IMG/VR virus record: IMGVR_UViG_3300020169_000145
Location: 1 to 20,980 of that record
Reading direction: 5' to 3' (one strand)
Length of the DNA stretch: 20,980 bases
Source of the DNA: a virus
The notes under the pieces were generated by a model, which worked only from the letters and a program-made list of their open reading frames with translations, was not told the DNA's origin and made no database searches. Below are positions 16,292 to 20,980 of this stretch, piece by piece. The position numbers and the translations under genes were made by a program. How positions within the stretch are numbered: the stretch's first letter is position 1; each line of letters begins with the position of its first letter.

Positions 16292-19200
16292 ATGAATGAT
16301 CTTTACATAGACGAAAACGGAAAAAAACACCGCGTTGGATTACCCAATGTAGAAGCATTTTTAGTTAAACATCCAACAGCAAAGTTATTTGTTGAAAAAG
16401 AAATAATGGGACCAGAAGAAAATCCTAATGTAGAGGGAAAGCCAGAAGTTGCTGCAACAACTGTTGCGAATGCAGTAACAGGAGATATGGCATCGCAATC
16501 GGAAAATGGTTCTTCGGGATTAACCGCTTATAAAGATCTTACTGACGAGCAAAAGAAACAATTAAATAAGCAGAAAAAAGTAGATTTAGGAAACTCTCCA
16601 GAAGAAATAGCTAAACGAAGAAAAATAAGTAGAGCTGAACAGGCTGATATATTGAGTACTGATATAGAACTTGATGAGGTTGTTTTAGTAGCTGGCAATG
16701 AAGTTGAAGAAACTATAGACCCTACGGCTAAAGGTTTTGTTGACTCTATAAAAAACGTTACTAAAGATAATTCAAAAGAAGCTATAGCTACCAATTACTT
16801 CAACTTAGAACAAGGTATTGGTAAAATGGATGGAGTGCTTGAGCCTAACATAGGAAAAAGACCACAGCGTTTTAAAAAGCTACCGGACGGTAGAGATTCA
16901 GGAACAGCTGAGTACATTAATAGTTATGACACTGATTTAAAAAATGCTTTAGGTGAAGAAAAATACGAAAAATGGGTTAAATTAAGAGATTCATCTGACG
17001 AACCTGTAACAGCTGATTTTCTTAAAAATAAATTAGATTTAAAAGATATACCAGCTAATGTTATAGCTAGCACTGTTCAAAAAGAAAAATACAGCGCTGC
17101 CGAAAGTTATATAAACGAAAAAGACTTAAACGAAGCAGAGCAAGATGCTTTGAGATTTTACCTTCCTGGAGATCAAGAGTTTAAAGATGATTTAGCGAAT
17201 ATTGTTATACAAAGAAAACAAGATCAATTAGATTTTGAAGCTAAATTTGGCAGACCCTTACTTAGAACAGAAACCATACAGGGAAGAACTTACATTTATG
17301 GCACTGATAAGCCTATTCAAAAAGCAATAGAAGATCAAGACAAAAGACTTTTACAAGAATTTAAATCAATAGAATCTGAGGCTGAAAATTTATTTGAAGT
17401 AGATATAAAAAATTACGAAAATGAATTACTTAGTTTAGACGATTCTATAGAACAGCAACAGGTTTTAATAGCTAAATCAAAGCCAAAAACTCAAGAAGAG
17501 TTAGACAATTTAAATTCTAAAATAGAAACACTTAATTTAGATATAGAAAAAAGAAATTTATATTCTAAAAACACTATAGAGTCTTTAAATAATAAAAAAT
17601 TAGAGTTAAACAAAAGATCTGAAATATTAACCTCTTTGATTCCTGAAGTTGGATTAACTAAGACAGCCAATAGAGCTATTCAAAAATCTTATGCTTTAGA
17701 CAACCAATTTTCTTTAGTAATGGAAGAGGCTTTTTTAGGTAGTGGGGCTATGTTAGCTGCTTCTACTTTAAAAGGAATTGGAGACGTTGTACAGTTCGTA
17801 GATAAGTCTATGTTTCAAAGAGAAGGAGCGGAAGACTTTATTAGTGAAGATGCTGTTAAACAGCTTGCTGACTTAAAGGGCGCTGCAGTGGATTATAACC
17901 AAAAACTTAGAAAAACTAAACAAGAAGTATTACCAGAAACTCTTGGAGAAGATGATGATGGTTACTGGGGTAGAATGCTTGTTGATAATAGCCCGTCTAT
18001 ATTAACCGCTATATCAACTATGGGAGCTGGAGGTTTAGGCGTTGCTGGGGCTAGAGCTGCCGCTAATGCTGCAACTGCTGTTTTCTTTACAATGGAAACA
18101 GGTGGGCAAATGGCTAATTTAGAAATACAACAGAGAAATGCACCTAAAGTAATATCTGCTTTAGAAGCGGAACTAGAACAAGCAAAAGGAGATTTTGAAG
18201 TAAACAGAATTAAAGAAGAAATAGCAGAACAAAAAAACATATTAAACAAAGCTCAGTGGCAAAAATCTTTAAACAGCGTGCTATATGGAGGTATAGCTGC
18301 TGGAGCAGAAAGATTTGGTACTTTAGGTTTTATAAAAAACTTTCAGAAATACTCAAAAGCAGTTGGTTATAACCAGTTTAGAAAAGTAGCAAACATAGGT
18401 ATAAGTAAAACTTTATCTAAAAGTTTAGGTGCAATAGGTGGTATTGGAGTAGGTGTTGCTATAGAAGAGTTAGAAGAAACTATGACTTTAATAGGTCAAA
18501 ACTTAATGGACCAAGCTGTTTTAGATATAGACAAAAACACTTTTGAAGGTTTAGATAAAGAGTTTTTTAGAAATGTAGCTGTAAGTTCTTTAGCTATATC
18601 AGGAACGGCGGCTAGTCAAAATATTTATTCTGCAGTTTCTCAAGAGTTTGCAGATAGAATAGAAGCTAAAAAAGAAGGTAAATTAAGAGGTCAAGTATTA
18701 GACATACAAAGACAATTAGATAAAGGTGGATTAACTAGAAAAGGTAGAAATTTACTTGAAAAAAATAAAAAGAAAGTACTTAAGGAATTAGCTTTAGATA
18801 ACACTAAAAAAGTGTTAAAAATATCTAACTTAACCGCAGAAGAGTTTGAAAACATAACAGAAACAAACAGACAATTAAGAAACATTCAAAAAGAAGCTAA
18901 TAGTATTGGCCAAAGTGGAGATGTTAGCAGCTGGTCAAATGACGAACTAAAAAGATTAAAAACAGAGTATGATAATCTTTTGTCAGAGCGCGCTAAGGTT
19001 TTTGATAACAAAAGACAAGAAGTATTAGATTTGTTTAAAGGTCAAACTTCTAACGTTGTCGAAGCTGCTAATACTTATGGGCTTTATGAGTTTGCTAAAG
19101 GAGTTGCAAAAAATCAAAAAGGAGTAAACCAATTAGAGTTTAATAACAAAAACGATCTTAAAAAATATTTAGAAGAAGGTAATTTTAGCGATGAATTAAT

Positions 19201-20980
19201 TAAAAAAATAACAGAAGGTTATGACGAAGGTGCTAATGCTTTTAATCAGGTAGGCTCTAACGACATAATTCTATTTAAAGAAAACATAGTAAAAAATATA
19301 GCTTCAAGTACCACTATAAGTGGTAGAATAGCTGCTATGGCACCATTACATGAGCTTGGACACATACAAACTAGACAAGCTGGTATTATTAAAGATGGTG
19401 AGGTTGCTGGCGACGCTGTTAAGATGATTGAAGGTATAAATAAAAAAGTATCTGATTTATTTAATCAAAAAAGCATAACGCAAGATCAATATAACGCTTT
19501 TAAAGCAAGAATATCTCAATATACAAACACAGATGGTAAGGTTGACGCTGATGAGCTTATTCAAGCAGTTGCAGACTTTACTAATATAGGAGTTTTACCT
19601 AAAAGCGCTTTTAATAGCGTTTATGAAATAAAAACATACGTTAATAGCGTAATGAAGCACATAAACGGAGATGCGTCTATGTATTTTCAACTGGATACAG
19701 CTAGTGATGTTTTTAACTTTGTATCTAGCTGGACTGGTAAAGCTAAAGAAATGATTCAATTGCCTGCTGGCGAAGAAGACAAAATTGAAGAAGGCAAAGA
19801 ATCTAGATCTGAAGAAGCGTCTACAAGAGTTCAAGAATTATACGACACGCAAGGTGAAGCTGCTGCTTTTGATATTATAGAGCAGTTTAAACCTATAACA
19901 AGTAAAATAGTAGAAAAAAGATCTCAAGCTCCAGGCTTTGACCGTCAACTACTTACAGATGAAATAGAAACTGGTAAACGTGGTATATTAGATTTAGTTA
20001 GAGAATACGATGCGGAGTCAGGTGTTCCGTTGGCAGCTTATATAAATAAATTTTTACCAGCTAGAGCTATTGAAGCGTCTAAAAGAATACTAGGTGAAGA
20101 GTTTACAGATGATGTAACGGAAGCTAAAGGCATTGCCGCTGAAGAAGTTGCTGTTGATGTTGCACTTGCAGATAAATCAACTACGTCTAAACTAAGAAGA
20201 GTTCTTGGAATAAAACAAGGTGATGCTATATACGATTTAGCTAAAGAAGTTTCTGGCGAAATACTAAGTAGTGATTTACCTGGTAAAAAAGTTAAGACAG
20301 CTATAAATAAAGAAGCTAGAAAAAGTAAACTACGTAAAGCTGTATCTGATCTTATGGGTACGGAAAAAGCTATAGACGAACAGTTTCTTAATAAAAATAT
20401 ATTAGAAATACTAAAAGCTTTACCAGCATCGGATCTAGTTAAACTAGAAAGAGAAGCTAAAGTAAAAGTATTAGCAGAGCAAGGTCCTAGACTTAACGTT
20501 AAAGATGCTAGGGAAGCCGTTAACAAGGGTTTACTACCAAAGGATACTAACTTACAGTCTGGTCCTAAAGTGTCTTCTAAACTGCCCACAACACTTGAAC
20601 AAGCTAAGGAGTTTTTCACTCAAAAAAGAAAAGCTGGTTTAGTTAATGTTGTAACTGAGATGTTAGTTAAAGACGCTGCTCCTGAAGTTACTAAGGGCAA
20701 AATGGAACCAGCTAAAAGAGCTAAGGTATTATCTGAAATAGATAGAGCTCCTGAGCTTAAGTTTAGTAAATCTAATTTAACTAAAGAGCAACTTAATTTA
20801 GTTAAACAACAGCAAGGTGAGATATTTCAGAGATTTGTATCTTCTGACCGCAACGTTAAGAGTATGCGTTTAATCCTTAGCGACGTGCTTGAAGATGCTG
20901 GCGTATCTGACGAAACTATAAGTAAATACGCTCAAGAATTAACTTCTCCTGCTAAAAAGTTTATTGTTGATCTAAAAAAA
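16292..20980 (+). CDS. Giant polyvalent-type protein with HExxH metalloprotease motif, 3' end outside window (>1563 aa)
   Basis: The frame stays open for 1563 codons to the window end. Seen in order: an acidic low-complexity N-terminus (1-~150); a charged helical region (~150-350); a coiled coil (~366-448); Gly/Ala-rich hydrophobic segments near 478-500, 569-605, 660-680 and 710-725, able to contact membranes; another charged helical region; then HELGH at 1020-1024 (MAPLHELGHIQTRQ), a zincin HExxH motif. A possible third zinc ligand is E1088 in ADELIQAVADF. Residues 1235-1260 resemble sigma-70 region 2. Lys-rich helical sequence continues to the edge. This mix fits the 'large polyvalent proteins' of phages (Iyer and colleagues), thought to be delivered with phage DNA. 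The start is one base after the upstream stop. Substrate and processing are unknown; later domains cannot be seen. Confidence 0.8.
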   Translation, partial: MNDLYIDENGKKHRVGLPNVEAFLVKHPTAKLFVEKEIMGPEENPNVEGKPEVAATTVANAVTGDMASQSENGSSGLTAYKDLTDEQKKQLNKQKKVDLGNSPEEIAKRRKISRAEQADILSTDIELDEVVLVAGNEVEETIDPTAKGFVDSIKNVTKDNSKEAIATNYFNLEQGIGKMDGVLEPNIGKRPQRFKKLPDGRDSGTAEYINSYDTDLKNALGEEKYEKWVKLRDSSDEPVTADFLKNKLDLKDIPANVIASTVQKEKYSAAESYINEKDLNEAEQDALRFYLPGDQEFKDDLANIVIQRKQDQLDFEAKFGRPLLRTETIQGRTYIYGTDKPIQKAIEDQDKRLLQEFKSIESEAENLFEVDIKNYENELLSLDDSIEQQQVLIAKSKPKTQEELDNLNSKIETLNLDIEKRNLYSKNTIESLNNKKLELNKRSEILTSLIPEVGLTKTANRAIQKSYALDNQFSLVMEEAFLGSGAMLAASTLKGIGDVVQFVDKSMFQREGAEDFISEDAVKQLADLKGAAVDYNQKLRKTKQEVLPETLGEDDDGYWGRMLVDNSPSILTAISTMGAGGLGVAGARAAANAATAVFFTMETGGQMANLEIQQRNAPKVISALEAELEQAKGDFEVNRIKEEIAEQKNILNKAQWQKSLNSVLYGGIAAGAERFGTLGFIKNFQKYSKAVGYNQFRKVANIGISKTLSKSLGAIGGIGVGVAIEELEETMTLIGQNLMDQAVLDIDKNTFEGLDKEFFRNVAVSSLAISGTAASQNIYSAVSQEFADRIEAKKEGKLRGQVLDIQRQLDKGGLTRKGRNLLEKNKKKVLKELALDNTKKVLKISNLTAEEFENITETNRQLRNIQKEANSIGQSGDVSSWSNDELKRLKTEYDNLLSERAKVFDNKRQEVLDLFKGQTSNVVEAANTYGLYEFAKGVAKNQKGVNQLEFNNKNDLKKYLEEGNFSDELIKKITEGYDEGANAFNQVGSNDIILFKENIVKNIASSTTISGRIAAMAPLHELGHIQTRQAGIIKDGEVAGDAVKMIEGINKKVSDLFNQKSITQDQYNAFKARISQYTNTDGKVDADELIQAVADFTNIGVLPKSAFNSVYEIKTYVNSVMKHINGDASMYFQLDTASDVFNFVSSWTGKAKEMIQLPAGEEDKIEEGKESRSEEASTRVQELYDTQGEAAAFDIIEQFKPITSKIVEKRSQAPGFDRQLLTDEIETGKRGILDLVREYDAESGVPLAAYINKFLPARAIEASKRILGEEFTDDVTEAKGIAAEEVAVDVALADKSTTSKLRRVLGIKQGDAIYDLAKEVSGEILSSDLPGKKVKTAINKEARKSKLRKAVSDLMGTEKAIDEQFLNKNILEILKALPASDLVKLEREAKVKVLAEQGPRLNVKDAREAVNKGLLPKDTNLQSGPKVSSKLPTTLEQAKEFFTQKRKAGLVNVVTEMLVKDAAPEVTKGKMEPAKRAKVLSEIDRAPELKFSKSNLTKEQLNLVKQQQGEIFQRFVSSDRNVKSMRLILSDVLEDAGVSDETISKYAQELTSPAKKFIVDLKK

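Noticed and set aside
20038-20619. 193-codon open frame on the - strand
   Set aside because: It lies wholly inside the giant + strand gene, has a Ser/Leu-rich composition typical of the complement of Lys/Glu/Ala-rich coding sequence, and has no motif or leader of its own.
1-20980. CRISPR array, tRNA genes, insertion sequences, attachment sites
   Set aside because: No spaced direct repeats, cloverleaf candidates, transposase genes or terminal inverted repeats were found, and intergenic space totals only a few hundred bases.

Overview
The window looks like part of the virion (structural) gene block of a tailed, podovirus-type bacteriophage. It holds twelve closely packed genes, all on the + strand, and about 99% of the sequence is coding. 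The base composition is AT-rich, stop codons are mostly TAA, and no start codon has a Shine-Dalgarno sequence. Starts instead sit behind A/T-only leaders such as attatattATG or aaattaaaATG, the translation-start style of Bacteroidota and their phages. Together with the protein families I recognise (from memory of marine 'uvMED' phage contigs and crAss-like phages), this suggests a phage of a marine flavobacterium or related Bacteroidota. The host is an inference, and no host or integration genes are present.

Layout. Head module (9-5963): portal protein, acidic scaffold-like protein, major capsid protein (MCP), a hairpin, then an uncharacterised MCP-neighbour protein followed by a clear intrinsic terminator (5977-6004). 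Tail module (6018-13967): two probable head-to-tail connector/tail-tube proteins, then a giant tail protein of the 'tail stabilisation/muzzle' type. That protein is carried here as two consecutive genes, 7988-12508 and 12531-13967. Virion-associated and ejection module (13978 to window end): a small GNAT-fold protein, a glycine-rich internal/ejection-type protein, a protein of unknown fold, and the first 1563 codons of a giant protein that runs off the window. The giant protein has a coiled coil, several Gly/Ala-rich hydrophobic segments, an HExxH zinc-metalloprotease motif and, further on, a segment resembling sigma-70 region 2. It fits the 'large polyvalent protein' class thought to enter the host with the DNA.

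How it works together. The portal, scaffold and MCP build the procapsid. The 244- and 408-residue proteins and the split giant protein should form the short tail below the portal. The downstream glycine-rich and giant proteins are the best candidates for cargo ejected into the cell. The most notable points are the split tail protein, the metalloprotease/sigma-like giant protein, a strong CGT-arginine codon bias confined to the MCP, and two mutually exclusive hairpins just after the MCP. I saw no tRNA, CRISPR array, insertion sequence, attachment site or origin. No gene-free stretch is longer than about 80 bases.
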